From CAJBIL01 sp044359525 (GTDB lineage: Bacteria; Pseudomonadota; Gammaproteobacteria; Burkholderiales; Rhodocyclaceae): DNA of 24,000 nt. The notes beneath the pieces are model-generated. The model did not search any database and had not been told where the DNA came from. It saw only the letters and a list, made by a program, of their open reading frames with translations. The stretch spans positions 1-24,000 of the forward strand of contig JBIKLY010000056.1 in assembly GCA_044359525.1 (NCBI GenBank), read 5' to 3'. A program made the position numbers and the translations under genes. How positions within the stretch are numbered: position 1 is the stretch's first letter; the number at the start of each line of letters is the position of its first letter. Below, one piece after another: positions 6,823 to 15,405 of the stretch.

Positions 6823-8246
6823 TGGCTGGCCCCTTGCCCGGTTCGCAGCCCGCTTTGCCGCATACCTCGCTGCACGGCTGTCGCGCACGATCGCTGCGCT
6901 GGCGCCTGCTCCGTTCGATGACGATCGCCACCCTGCTGATCTGGGGGCTTGCCGCCGCATTGAGCTATCGTCAGGCACGTCAGGAAGTCCGCGAACTGAT
7001 GGATGGGCAGATCGCCAAATCAGCCCGCCTGCTGCTCGCCCAGGTGCAAAACAACGAGGATCATCTGGCCGACCTGTCGGCCAATATGGCGGCGCTACGC
7101 GGCGTCAAGGTGCGGCGTAACGAACTGACGCTGGAGTTCCAGATCGGGCGCGCCGACGGCACACTGCTTGCCCGTTCGGCAAATGCGCCGGCCACGCCAC
7201 TTACCGGCGACCTCGGCTACGCCAACATTGTTCACGAAGCGCACCCGTGGCGCAGCCTGATCCTGAGCACCGAGAACGGCGCCTACCGCATCCAGGTAGC
7301 GCAGTCGATCAGCCAGCGTGACAAGGAAGCCCTTGAAATTGCCCGGAAAACGGTACTCCCGCTCGGTGTGCTCTTTCCGCTGCTGCTGGTACTGATTTAT
7401 TTCTCGGTGCGGCGCGGACTCAAGCCGCTCGACGATCTGGCCAGCGATGTCGCGACGCGCTCGCCGGAAAACCTCAAGGAGCTGAGCGGTGATGCCGCGC
7501 CGCTCGAAGCGCAGCCGCTGGTCATCGCACTCAATCAGTTGCTGCTCCGGCTCGGAATGACGCTGGAAAATGAACGACGCTTCACCGCTGACGCGGCGCA
7601 CGAGCTGCGTACGCCGCTCGCCGCAGTGAAAGTCCAGGCGCAGGTGGCGCTGGTCAGCAGCGATGCAGACGACCAGCGCCACGCCCTGAGCCAGGTGCTG
7701 GCCGGTGCGGATCGTGCGACGCACCTTGTTGAACAGTTGCTGCGCATGGCCCGGCTCGACCCGTTGGCCCGTCTGCCCGCACCGCGCGAAATCGACCTCG
7801 GCGAACTGGCGCGCCGGACGGTCGCCGATTTATACGAAACGGCCCGCGCGGGCGCACAGAACATCGATCTGGAGATTGCCGACGCGATGCCGCGGGTGAA
7901 CGGTGACAGCGATTTGCTTGGCGCTGCACTGCGCAACCTGCTCGACAACGCGCTGCGCTACGCACCGGCGGGCAGCAAGATCACTGTTTACGTACGAGCC
8001 GAGCACGGCGAGCCGCTGCTGGGGGTGATGGATGAGGGCGAGGGCGTGCCGCCCGAGGAATTGCCGCGTCTGGTCGAGCGTTTTTATCGCGGCCGTGAGA
8101 CGAGCGCTGAAGGCAGCGGCCTCGGCCTTGCCATCGTGCGCCGCATTGCCGAACTGCACGGCGCCCGTCTCGAAATGTGCAACCGGCAAGGTGCTGGTTT
8201 CGATGTGCGTCTGCGCTGGCACGCCGTGCCGGTGACGGCTGATTGA
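6822..8246 (+). CDS. Sensor histidine kinase (QseC/PmrB type)
   Basis: A 474-residue membrane kinase, the partner of the preceding regulator. A first transmembrane helix (SMTIATLLIWGLAAALSY, about 32-49) is followed by a periplasmic sensor region of about 130 residues, a second helix (PLGVLFPLLLVLIYFSV, near 180-196) and a HAMP-like linker. The dimerisation/phosphoacceptor helix has FTADAAHELRTPLAAVK with the phospho-accepting H260. The ATPase domain shows the N box (NLLDNALRYAP), DEGEGVPPE (G1) and GSGLGLAIVRRIAELHG (G2). The periplasmic part has no clear acidic Fe3+-binding ExxE cluster of the kind seen in PmrB, so the signal is unknown. ATG 6822 overlaps the regulator stop, which means translational coupling. 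The first 25 residues are Arg/Pro-rich and the true start might be slightly downstream. Confidence 0.92.
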   Translation: MAGPLPGSQPALPHTSLHGCRARSLRWRLLRSMTIATLLIWGLAAALSYRQARQEVRELMDGQIAKSARLLLAQVQNNEDHLADLSANMAALRGVKVRRNELTLEFQIGRADGTLLARSANAPATPLTGDLGYANIVHEAHPWRSLILSTENGAYRIQVAQSISQRDKEALEIARKTVLPLGVLFPLLLVLIYFSVRRGLKPLDDLASDVATRSPENLKELSGDAAPLEAQPLVIALNQLLLRLGMTLENERRFTADAAHELRTPLAAVKVQAQVALVSSDADDQRHALSQVLAGADRATHLVEQLLRMARLDPLARLPAPREIDLGELARRTVADLYETARAGAQNIDLEIADAMPRVNGDSDLLGAALRNLLDNALRYAPAGSKITVYVRAEHGEPLLGVMDEGEGVPPEELPRLVERFYRGRETSAEGSGLGLAIVRRIAELHGARLEMCNRQGAGFDVRLRWHAVPVTAD

Positions 8247-8273
8247 CGCAGCGCCGGTTATGTTATCCGTTTA

Positions 8274-8303
8274 TTGACATGGTCTGGAAGGCGCGGCGAT
8301 ACT
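8274..8303 (+). promoter_or_regulatory. Sigma-70-like promoter of the CBS/DUF294 gene
   Basis: A perfect -35 hexamer TTGACA (8274-8279) is followed after 18 bp by GATACT (8298-8303), which matches the -10 consensus at four of six positions. It lies about 90 bp upstream of the ATG at 8394, just after the histidine kinase stop, so the downstream gene probably has its own promoter. Confidence 0.6.
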
Positions 8304-8393
8304 TGCCTGCAGGCAAACCCGTGGAGTCAGCGTGTTCAGGTTTCTGCCGTCTGGCGTCCGGCGCGGCGCGCTGTTGCGAACGAAAAGGATGAT

Positions 8394-9839
8394 ATGTCTG
8401 AAGAAAACCAGTTTTTCCGGCCGGTAAAAGACTTCTGCCAGCGCCAGGTCGTGACCTGTTCTGCCGACGACCCGCTGGTCGACGTCGTCGGCATCATGCG
8501 CACGCGCAACATCTCCAGTATTGTCGTCGTCGACGGCGCGTCGCCGACGGGCATTTTCACTGACCGCGATTTGCGCAACAAGGTCGTCGCCGCCGGTATC
8601 AGCGCCGATCGGCTCAAGGTGCGCGACATCATGAATTCGCCCCTGTCGACCATCGGCGAAGACGACCTGCTCTACGAAGCGCTTTACCGCATGTCAAAGC
8701 AGAAGATCCACCGGCTCGGCGTCGTCGATCACCAAGGGCATCTCGCCGGCATCATCACCGATACCGACATCCTGCGCCTGCAGGCGCATTCGCCGCACCA
8801 ACTGGTACTCGACATCGAGAAGGCCGGCAAGCTCGAAGATCTGAAGCCGCTGCATGCACGCATCCAGGCGCTGGTGCTGCACCTTTCCGGCACCGGCATC
8901 GGCATCCGCGACCTGGTGCGCCTCATCGCCCACCTGAACGACCAGATCGTGCTGCGCCTGATCGGCCTGCTGCGCGCCGAATGGTTCGACGACATCGCCG
9001 ACGACAGCTACGCCTTCCTCGTGCTCGGCAGCGAAGGCCGCAGCGAGCAGACACTGGCTACCGACCAGGACAATGCCATCGTCTACGCCGATGATCTCAG
9101 CCCGGCGCAGATCAAGCGCATCGAGGAGTTCTCGCAGGCACTGATCGACGGCCTGATCGCCATCGGCGTCCCGCCCTGTCCGGGCGGCATCATGGCCAAG
9201 AACCCGGCCTGGCGTCGCAGCCTGAGTCAGTGGCAGACCCAGCTCGTCAAATGGATGAGTACACCGGTTCCGGAACACATCCTGGCTTGCAGCACCTTTA
9301 TCGACCTGCGTACCGTGCATGGCAATCCACGTTTTGAACAGCAGCTGAAGCAGCAGATCTACGCGCAGTCGGATGCCAACAACCTGTTCCTCATGCGCAT
9401 GGTCGAGGGCGGTCTGCGTTTCGCGCCGCCGCTTGGCTGGTTCGGCAAGATCAAGGGAGAGGGCAAGGGCGAACACTCGGGCGAGCTCGAAATCAAGAAG
9501 GCCGGTATCTTCGCCATTACCGACGGCATCAAGGCGCTGGCCATCCAGGGAAAGCGCCTCGAAGGCAGCACCTCGCAGCGGCTCGATGCACTGCGCGCGG
9601 CGGGTACGATGCGCGACAAGGAGGCGGTCGACCTTCAGGAGAGTTTCGAATTTCTGGTGCGGATGCGGCTGCGCGGGCAGGTCGAAGACATTGGCGCCGG
9701 CCGCGAACCCGACAACTACATCCGCCTCGACCGGCTCAATATTATGGAACAGGGCCAGCTGAAGATCGCGCTGACCGGCGTCGAGAAATTCCAGTCGTAC
9801 ATCAAGCACCACTTCGGACTGCACCTGGTCAGTAGCTAA
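8394..9839 (+). CDS. CBS-domain/DUF294 nucleotidyltransferase-like signalling protein
   Basis: A 481-residue protein. The N-terminal 125 residues are a CBS-domain pair (NISSIVVVDGASPTGIFTDRDLR and KIHRLGVVDHQGHLAGIITDTD), which usually binds adenine nucleotides. A DUF294 nucleotidyltransferase-like domain follows with GSEGRSEQ (about 212-219) and TDQDNAIVY (about 223-231), the GS and DxD elements of the GlnD-like polymerase-beta fold. The C-terminal third is the helical DUF294_C region. The relatives with a leading cyclic-nucleotide domain lack a known substrate; this copy has no such domain. The protein is cytoplasmic with no signal peptide. ATG 8394 has an AAAGGA site, and the longer frame upstream crosses the promoter. 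It is likely a nucleotide-sensing regulator that modifies or binds a partner; the partner is unknown. Confidence 0.88.
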   Translation: MSEENQFFRPVKDFCQRQVVTCSADDPLVDVVGIMRTRNISSIVVVDGASPTGIFTDRDLRNKVVAAGISADRLKVRDIMNSPLSTIGEDDLLYEALYRMSKQKIHRLGVVDHQGHLAGIITDTDILRLQAHSPHQLVLDIEKAGKLEDLKPLHARIQALVLHLSGTGIGIRDLVRLIAHLNDQIVLRLIGLLRAEWFDDIADDSYAFLVLGSEGRSEQTLATDQDNAIVYADDLSPAQIKRIEEFSQALIDGLIAIGVPPCPGGIMAKNPAWRRSLSQWQTQLVKWMSTPVPEHILACSTFIDLRTVHGNPRFEQQLKQQIYAQSDANNLFLMRMVEGGLRFAPPLGWFGKIKGEGKGEHSGELEIKKAGIFAITDGIKALAIQGKRLEGSTSQRLDALRAAGTMRDKEAVDLQESFEFLVRMRLRGQVEDIGAGREPDNYIRLDRLNIMEQGQLKIALTGVEKFQSYIKHHFGLHLVSS

Positions 9840-9893
9840 GCATTAGCGCCACGCGGCGCAGGATTTTCCCGTTCGAATTTTCTCGTTGATTGA

Positions 9894-10628
9894 CTACTGG
9901 ATCGCAAACGGATTTTTAGCGCCAGCAAACATGTTCTCCAGCAGCTTTTGTTCCTGACCTTCAATGCAGTCAAGAAACTCGGTCGCATCGCCCATCTGGC
10001 GAAAGGCTGCGAGGCCGTTTTCCAGAAACTCGTGTAACTCACTTAGCCCGGCAAAGTGTGCCGGCCCGCGCATCAATTTGAGTGCTTTGCTCAACAGAGA
10101 TTTCTCTGCAAGCAGCTTCATGGCTTCGCCGATTTCGCGCATCAGGACGATCTGGCGCTGCCGCTCGGGTCGGCGGCGAACGGCGCGATAGGCCGTGGTG
10201 TAGGCGTTTTCGTCGATGTCTCCGATGCGTCCCGCCGCGCGCAGTTCAAAGACCATCGCCAAATCGAGCCGTTCGGTCAGCGCATCGAGTTCGACGGCCA
10301 GCGCGATGGTACGCAGGGCCGAGGCCGGCAGCATGGCGACCAGCATCGGCAGGATGCGTTCGACCTCTTCATCGCGGCTGCTGAAATCCTTGGGGCCATA
10401 GAGATCCGCGAGGAAAAACTGCGCCGCTTTCCCGTAGCGTTCGCTGTGCAGCAGGTCGGCGTAACTTCTGGCCAGTCGCTCGGCCTGCCAGACACGCAGG
10501 CGCAGACGATCGCGCGCCAAATCCGCCTCGGCATTGGCCTGCTGACGCAGTGTTTTTGCAGTTTGCAGATGCTTGCGCAGCGCCGCTGCGCTCTGCTGTT
10601 TCTCGTCATTGTGAGTTGGGTTTTCCAT
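9894..10628 (-). CDS. Uncharacterised helical protein (FFLxDLYGPxDFxxRD family)
   Basis: A 244-residue protein with no signal peptide or membrane helix. It is strongly helical, and its N-terminal 55 residues are rich in Gln, Arg and Ala (coiled-coil-like). The most distinctive stretch is FFLADLYGPKDFSSRD (residues 71-86), which I recall as conserved in uncharacterised proteobacterial proteins; no function is known to me. Later segments (RRRPERQRQIVLMREIG, LMRGPAHFAGLSELHEFLENGLAAF) look like amphipathic helices. ATG at 10628 is read on the minus strand. It is convergent with the CBS/DUF294 gene (54 bp between stops) and divergent from the aldehyde dehydrogenase gene, sharing a 117-bp promoter region with it. 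It has no partner in an operon. Confidence 0.75.
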   Translation of the reverse strand: MENPTHNDEKQQSAAALRKHLQTAKTLRQQANAEADLARDRLRLRVWQAERLARSYADLLHSERYGKAAQFFLADLYGPKDFSSRDEEVERILPMLVAMLPASALRTIALAVELDALTERLDLAMVFELRAAGRIGDIDENAYTTAYRAVRRRPERQRQIVLMREIGEAMKLLAEKSLLSKALKLMRGPAHFAGLSELHEFLENGLAAFRQMGDATEFLDCIEGQEQKLLENMFAGAKNPFAIQ

Positions 10629-10706
10629 GGCATCGGATTATGCGCCGCCCACCAAACGGTGTTTAGAGGAATTCCACTAACGGCCTGCCGGCCGGCGGCA
10701 TAGACT

Positions 10707-10715
10707 TGGTATAAA
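10707..10715 (+). promoter_or_regulatory. Extended -10 promoter of the aldehyde dehydrogenase operon
   Basis: TGGTATAAA matches an extended -10 element (TGn followed by TATAAA, 10710-10715). No good -35 hexamer is seen 17 bp upstream, where the sequence is GC-rich. It sits 31 bp before the ATG at 10746. Confidence 0.5.
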
Positions 10716-10745
10716 CATGGGGTGAGAAAACCGAGGAGAACCTTT

Positions 10746-12164
10746 ATGGATGTTACCGATTCGCTGGCGGCGAGTTTTGCCCGTTTGCAGCGCGCTGCGC
10801 GCAGCCATCCGGAATCGGCGCGCGCCGAGCGCGAGCGGCGCCTGTCAGCCCTCGAACGTCTGCTGCGCGACAACGCCGGGCGGATTGCCGCTGCGGTGAG
10901 CAGCGATTTCGGCCACCGTTCGAGCGCCGAAACGCGCTTGCTTGAGTTGTTCCCCAGTTACGAAGCGATCAGCCATGCCCGCCGGCATCTCGGTCGCTGG
11001 ATGCGGCCGCAGCGGCGTGCTGCCGGCTTGTGGTTTCAGCCGGGGCGGGCCGAGCTGCGTTACCAGCCGCTCGGCGTCGTCGGCATCATCGTGCCGTGGA
11101 ATTATCCAGTCTATCTCGCGGTCGGGCCCCTGGTGGCCGCGCTGGCTGCGGGCAACCGGGTGCTGCTCAAAATGTCGGAATTCACGCCGGCCACGGCCAG
11201 CCTGTTCGCCGAGCTGGTCGGCAAGTATTTCGCCGACGATGAGGTCGCGGTGATCGAAGGCGATGCCGGCGTCGCGCAGGCTTTCTCGCAGTTGCCTTTC
11301 GATCATCTGCTGTTCACCGGGTCGACTTCGGTCGGGCGCCATGTCATGCGCGCGGCGGCCGAGAACCTGACGCCGGTGACGCTCGAACTTGGCGGCAAGT
11401 CGCCGGCCATCATCGGGCCGCAAGTCCTGTCGTCCGGCGCTTTCGACAAGGCGGTCGAACGCATCGTCGTCGGCAAGTGCCTGAACGCCGGGCAAACGTG
11501 CATCGCGCCGGATTACGTGCTGTTGCCGGCTGGGCAGGAGCACGCTTTCGTCGCCGCCGCGCGCCGCGTCGTCGCCGCCTGCTACCCGGCGATCGGCAGC
11601 ACGCCGGACTATACGACGGTGCTCAATGAGCGCCATTACGCGCGCCTCTGCGGCTACCTCGATGACGCCCGCGCGCAGGGCGCCGAGGTGCTTGAGCTGG
11701 CGCCGGGTGTGGCCGCAGACGCGGCGACGCAGCGCCTGCCGCCGCTCGCCCTGCTCAAGGTGAACGATGGCATGCAAGTCATGCAGGACGAAATTTTCGG
11801 CCCGCTGTTGCCGGTCGTTACCTATCGCGATCTGGACGCAGCCATCGCCTTCGTCAACGCCCGGCCGCGCCCCCTGGCGCTTTATTACTTCGACAACGAT
11901 CGCTCGCGCATCGATCGCGTGCTCAATGAAACGGTGGCCGGCGGCGTGACGATCAACGACACGCTGCTGCATATCGCGCAGGACGATCTGCCCTTTGGCG
12001 GGGTCGGCCCGAGCGGTATGGGCTGCTATCACGGTTTTGAAGGCTTCCAGACTTTCTCGGCACGGAAAGCCGTATTCCATCAATCGCGACTGAGCGGTAT
12101 CGGCTTGTTCAAGCCACCTTACGGCGCCCGCTTCGAGTGGCTGATCCGGATCCTGATGCGATGA
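10746..12164 (+). CDS. Aldehyde dehydrogenase (coniferyl aldehyde dehydrogenase-like)
   Basis: A 472-residue NAD(P)+-dependent aldehyde dehydrogenase of the short class-3/coniferyl-aldehyde type, which oxidises an aldehyde to the acid. Visible motifs are the substrate/cofactor region VPWNYPVYL, the cofactor-loop FTGSTSVGR, the general-base E214 in TLELGGKSP and the nucleophile C252 in LNAGQTCIAPDY. The C-terminal PFGGVGPSGMGCYHG and FSARKAVF are typical. There is no signal peptide, so it is cytoplasmic. ATG 10746 follows GAGGAGAA. It begins a probable operon with the Tat protein (7-bp gap) and the GMC oxidoreductase, which together suggest alcohol-to-aldehyde-to-acid oxidation. The neighbouring acyl reductase points to long-chain aldehydes as likely substrates rather than coniferyl aldehyde. 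That substrate view is inference. Confidence 0.9.
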   Translation: MDVTDSLAASFARLQRAARSHPESARAERERRLSALERLLRDNAGRIAAAVSSDFGHRSSAETRLLELFPSYEAISHARRHLGRWMRPQRRAAGLWFQPGRAELRYQPLGVVGIIVPWNYPVYLAVGPLVAALAAGNRVLLKMSEFTPATASLFAELVGKYFADDEVAVIEGDAGVAQAFSQLPFDHLLFTGSTSVGRHVMRAAAENLTPVTLELGGKSPAIIGPQVLSSGAFDKAVERIVVGKCLNAGQTCIAPDYVLLPAGQEHAFVAAARRVVAACYPAIGSTPDYTTVLNERHYARLCGYLDDARAQGAEVLELAPGVAADAATQRLPPLALLKVNDGMQVMQDEIFGPLLPVVTYRDLDAAIAFVNARPRPLALYYFDNDRSRIDRVLNETVAGGVTINDTLLHIAQDDLPFGGVGPSGMGCYHGFEGFQTFSARKAVFHQSRLSGIGLFKPPYGARFEWLIRILMR

Positions 12165-12171
12165 GGCGCTG

Positions 12172-12678
12172 ATGACTCTCCTTTCGCGCCGCCAGTTCCT
12201 GCAAACCGGTATTGCCGGCAGTGCCTTGCTGGCCTGTGCCGGCTGGCTCAATGCCGCCGGTGCGCGCACGCTGAGCGTTGCCGAGCGCGAGATGCTGGCC
12301 GCCGTTGCCGGCGTGCTGCTTGATGGCGCCCTGCCGAAAGCGGGAGAGGCCAGGCAGCAGCTCATTGAGCGCAACGTTGACGGCATCGCGCAGGCGGTGG
12401 CCGGCCTGTCGCTGGCCACACAGAAGGAAATCGGCGAACTGTTTGGCCTGCTCGTACTGGCGCCGGCACGCCTGCTCATTGCCGGCGTCAGCCGCCCGTG
12501 GCGCGAGGCCAGTCCGGCGGAGGTGGCCGGATTTCTTGCCGCCTGGCGCAGCAGTCGTCTTGGTTTGCTGCAGAGCGCCTATGCCGCGCTGCACGATCTG
12601 AGCTTCAGCGCCTGGTACGCGCAACCCGATAGCTGGGCGAACATCGGCTACCCCGGACCACCGGAGATCCTTGCATGA
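12172..12678 (+). CDS. Twin-arginine-exported small protein, probable GMC partner subunit
   Basis: A 168-residue protein starting with a twin-arginine signal: LSRRQFLQTGIAGSALLACAG (residues 4-24) has the SRRxFL motif and hydrophobic core. The mature part is helical and ends with SFSAWYAQPDSWANIGYPGPP, a pattern seen in small proteins that travel with GMC-type dehydrogenases. Position between the aldehyde dehydrogenase and the GMC oxidoreductase supports a role as its small subunit or export chaperone, similar in principle to the Tat-bearing small subunit of FAD-dependent glucose dehydrogenase. ATG 12172 overlaps a weak GAGG from the preceding stop region. The assignment as partner subunit is inference; Tat export is well supported by the motif. 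Confidence 0.75.
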   Translation: MTLLSRRQFLQTGIAGSALLACAGWLNAAGARTLSVAEREMLAAVAGVLLDGALPKAGEARQQLIERNVDGIAQAVAGLSLATQKEIGELFGLLVLAPARLLIAGVSRPWREASPAEVAGFLAAWRSSRLGLLQSAYAALHDLSFSAWYAQPDSWANIGYPGPPEILA

Positions 12679-12698
12679 ACCTGGAAAGAACAGTTATT

Positions 12699-12856
12699 CA
12701 CCGCAAAGGCGCAAAGAACGCAAAGGTTCGCAAAGAAAATCAACGGCATGGCATTTTTTTATTGACCATTCCACTCACCAAAAAAGTGAATGACATAATC
12801 CATTCAGCCCATTGTTTCCTTTGCGTTCTTCGCGCCTTTGCGTCTTTGCGGTGAGG
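12699..12856. repeat. Family A hairpin repeat, copy 2 (CGCAAAG units)
   Basis: The left arm (about 12699-12739) has four CGCAAAG units; the right arm (about 12818-12856) has the complementary CTTTGCG units. The AT-rich loop is about 78 bases. It is the same architecture as the copies at 2811 and 21714 but with A in place of G within each unit. It fills the gap between the Tat protein and the GMC gene, and its right arm ends just before the GMC ribosome binding site, so it may affect translation of that gene. Confidence 0.85.
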
Positions 12857-12864
12857 TTTTTAGG

Positions 12865-14472
12865 ATGAAAGATGCGATCAAGACCGGTCTGGCCGGCGGC
12901 TGGAAGCATATCGACGCGTCGACATTAAGTGCCGATCAGGTGCTGGAGGCCGACGTGGTGATCGTCGGCACCGGGGCGGGGGGCGGCGTCACGGCCGATA
13001 TCCTGAGCAGCGCCGGGCTGCGCGTCGTGCTTGTTGAGGAGGGGCCGCTACGTTCGTCGAGCGACTTCAAAATGCGCGAAGCCGATGCCTACCCTGAGCT
13101 CTATCAGGAGTCTGCCGCACGCAAAACGGCCGACAAAGCGATCAACATCCTGCAGGGGCGCAGCGTCGGTGGCTCAACAACGGTCAACTGGACCAGTTGC
13201 TTCCGCACGCCGCCCGCAACGCTTGCCTTCTGGCAGCAACGCTTCGGTCTGCAGGAACTGAGCGTTGAGGCGCTCGACCCGTGGTTTGGCGTGATGGAAA
13301 AAAAGCTGTCGATCCGCGCCTGGGATACGCCGCCCAATGCCAACAACAACGTCCTCGCGCGTGGCGCCGAAAAGCTCGGCATCGGCTTCGGTCATATCCG
13401 GCGCAATGTCAAGGGTTGCTGGAATCTTGGCTATTGCGGCATGGGCTGCCCGACCAACGCCAAACAGTCAATGCTGGTGACGACCATTCCGGCGGCGCTT
13501 GACCGGGGGGCAACGCTCTATTCACGGCTGCGTGCCGATCGTCTGCGTTTTGAGGGCAACCGGATCAGCGCGCTGGACTGCGTCGCGCTCGGGCCGGACG
13601 GCATTCACCCCTCGGGCCGGCGCGTGCATTTACGGGCCCGCCACTTCGTGATTGCCGCTGGCGCCATCGGCAGCCCGGCGCTGATGCTGCGCAGCGGCAT
13701 TCCCGACCCCTACCGACTGCTTGGCAAACGCACGTTTCTGCACCCGGTGGTGATCTCGTCGGCACTGATGCCGGAGACCATCAATGGTTATGCCGGCGCG
13801 CCGCAGTCGATCTACTCCGATCACTTCCTGCCGCCGACCGCGCCGGACGGCCCGCTCGGCTTCAAGCTGGAAGCGCCGCCGCTCCATCCGGTGCTTTTCG
13901 CCACCACACTGCAGGGTTTTGGCGCAGGACATGCCCGGCTGATGCGTGAGTTCCCCCAGGTCAATGCCCTGCTCGCCTTGTTGCGCGACGGCTTCCATCC
14001 TGAGAGCCAGGGCGGGCAGGTACGCCTTGGCGCTAATAATCTGCCGGTGCTCGATTACCCGCTCAACGAGGTGATCTGGGAAGGTGCGCGCCGCGCCCTG
14101 CTGGCGATGGCCGAGATCCAGTTTGCTGCCGGTGCGCGCTGGGTCACACCGGTGCATGAAACGGCGCCCGGTTATTCAAGCTGGGCTGAAGCGAAGCAGG
14201 GCATTACCGCATTGCCGCTCAAGCCGCTGCTCTGCCGGATCGTCAGCGCGCACGTGATGGGCGGTTGCGGCATGGCCGACAGCCCGCTGCGCGGCGTGGT
14301 GGATCATCGTGGCCGGCATTTCTGGTTGGGCAATCTCTCGGTACATGACGGCTCGGTCTTTCCGACCAGTCTGGGGGCCAATCCCCAGCTTTCGATCTAC
14401 GCCCTGGTAGCACGCAATGCCAGCTTGCTGGCAGCCGAGCTGAGCGGCCAGCCGGCACCGCTCATTTCGTAG
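12865..14472 (+). CDS. GMC-family FAD oxidoreductase (alcohol dehydrogenase/oxidase-like)
   Basis: A 535-residue flavoprotein. The FAD-binding dinucleotide fold is at VVIVGTGAGGGVTADIL (residues 31-47) with the acidic end of the second strand at LVEEG. The segment NILQGRSVGGSTTVNW is the GMC signature. Candidate catalytic residues are H463 (SAHVMGGCGM) and N506 (LGANPQLSIY). A cysteine cluster, C185-x5-C191-x3-C195 (CWNLGYCGMGCP), is present, as in long-chain alcohol oxidase-like members. There is no signal peptide of its own; co-export with the Tat protein is possible. The expected reaction is oxidation of an alcohol to an aldehyde with electrons to FAD and then a quinone or other acceptor. 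ATG 12865 follows AGGTTTTTAGG, just after the hairpin repeat. Long-chain alcohol as substrate is inferred from neighbours. Confidence 0.85.
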   Translation: MKDAIKTGLAGGWKHIDASTLSADQVLEADVVIVGTGAGGGVTADILSSAGLRVVLVEEGPLRSSSDFKMREADAYPELYQESAARKTADKAINILQGRSVGGSTTVNWTSCFRTPPATLAFWQQRFGLQELSVEALDPWFGVMEKKLSIRAWDTPPNANNNVLARGAEKLGIGFGHIRRNVKGCWNLGYCGMGCPTNAKQSMLVTTIPAALDRGATLYSRLRADRLRFEGNRISALDCVALGPDGIHPSGRRVHLRARHFVIAAGAIGSPALMLRSGIPDPYRLLGKRTFLHPVVISSALMPETINGYAGAPQSIYSDHFLPPTAPDGPLGFKLEAPPLHPVLFATTLQGFGAGHARLMREFPQVNALLALLRDGFHPESQGGQVRLGANNLPVLDYPLNEVIWEGARRALLAMAEIQFAAGARWVTPVHETAPGYSSWAEAKQGITALPLKPLLCRIVSAHVMGGCGMADSPLRGVVDHRGRHFWLGNLSVHDGSVFPTSLGANPQLSIYALVARNASLLAAELSGQPAPLIS

Positions 14473-14486
14473 GCTATAGTGGCCGC

Positions 14487-15395
14487 ATGCTCGCTACTTA
14501 TCTTCGCTTGTTACTGGTTTTAGAAATCGTCCTCTACGCCGGGCTTGCCACCAGTTTTTTTGATGCTTCGCCGGCCATTGCCGGGCTGGCTGCATTGGCC
14601 GGTGTCTTGCTGCTGCGTGGGCTGATCACCGCGCTGATCTATTTTTGGGCGTGGATTTATCGCTCACCTGCAGCACCGCTTCCGGTGCTGCAGGCAATAC
14701 GCATGGTGTTTGCCGAATACGCCGCATTCATCGTCAATTTTGTGCTGATTTCTCCTTTTGAATATTGGTGGATGGGGCCGGAACGCCTGCGGCCGGCCAC
14801 TGATCGCCCGCCGCTCCTGCTGGTTCATGGTTATGGCTGTTCGCGTGCGGCCTGGTGGTGGCTGCGCCGGCGGCTCGAAGCGGCAGGCTGGACGGTCGCA
14901 ACGATCAGTCTGGAACCGATCTACACCAGCATCGACAACTACGTTGAGCCGCTGGCCCAACGTATTGACGAAGTCCTGGCCGAAACCGGCGCGCCGCAAC
15001 TGATTTTGATCGGGCACAGCATGGGCGGGCTGCTGGCGCGAGCCTACCTGCGCCGCCACGGTGCGCAGCGCGTGGCGAGGCTGATCACGCTCGCCACACC
15101 GCATGCGGGTAGCCGGCTGGCCGCCCTCGGCATGGGGCAGAATGGCCGTCAGATGGAACCGGGCAGTCCCTGGCTGACGGCACTTGCACTCGAAACGGTG
15201 CTGCCGGAAACTATCGTCATCTATAGCTCACACGACAACTACGTCATACCGCAGTCAAATCTGCTTTGGCCCGGTGCAATCAACCGCCCGCTCGACGGGC
15301 TGGGGCATCTGGGCATGCTTTATTCGCCACGCGTGGCGACTGCCCTGCTGGCTGCACTGGCGGGCCGTAACACCCCGGATGCGGGTGAATGCTGA
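14487..15395 (+). CDS. Membrane-anchored alpha/beta hydrolase (lipase-like)
   Basis: A 302-residue protein. The N-terminal 80 residues hold two hydrophobic segments (LRLLLVLEIVLYAGLA and LAALAGVLLLRGLITALIYF), so the enzyme is probably anchored in the inner membrane. The hydrolase core has the oxyanion strand LLLVHGYGCSRAAW, the nucleophile elbow GHSMGG (S178), then D250 (SSHDNYVIP) and H274 (LGHLGML), giving an intact Ser-Asp-His triad. This resembles lipases and triacylglycerol or wax ester hydrolases. It lies 14 bp after the GMC stop and 10 bp before the DUF4124 gene, so it belongs to the same operon. A role in releasing acyl chains or alcohols fits the context but the substrate is not shown. 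The ATG 14487 ribosome binding site is weak. Confidence 0.85.
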   Translation: MLATYLRLLLVLEIVLYAGLATSFFDASPAIAGLAALAGVLLLRGLITALIYFWAWIYRSPAAPLPVLQAIRMVFAEYAAFIVNFVLISPFEYWWMGPERLRPATDRPPLLLVHGYGCSRAAWWWLRRRLEAAGWTVATISLEPIYTSIDNYVEPLAQRIDEVLAETGAPQLILIGHSMGGLLARAYLRRHGAQRVARLITLATPHAGSRLAALGMGQNGRQMEPGSPWLTALALETVLPETIVIYSSHDNYVIPQSNLLWPGAINRPLDGLGHLGMLYSPRVATALLAALAGRNTPDAGEC

Positions 15396-15405
15396 GGAGA
15401 ACCCG

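Noticed and set aside
8694..9824. 376-codon minus-strand open frame opposite the CBS/DUF294 gene
   Set aside because: The plus strand has CBS and nucleotidyltransferase motifs; the minus frame has no domain, only shadow composition.
10845..12479. 544-codon minus-strand open frame opposite the aldehyde dehydrogenase and Tat protein
   Set aside because: It mirrors genes with clear motifs on the plus strand. The translated sequence is Arg/Gln/Asp-rich with no recognisable domain, as expected of a shadow in GC-rich DNA.
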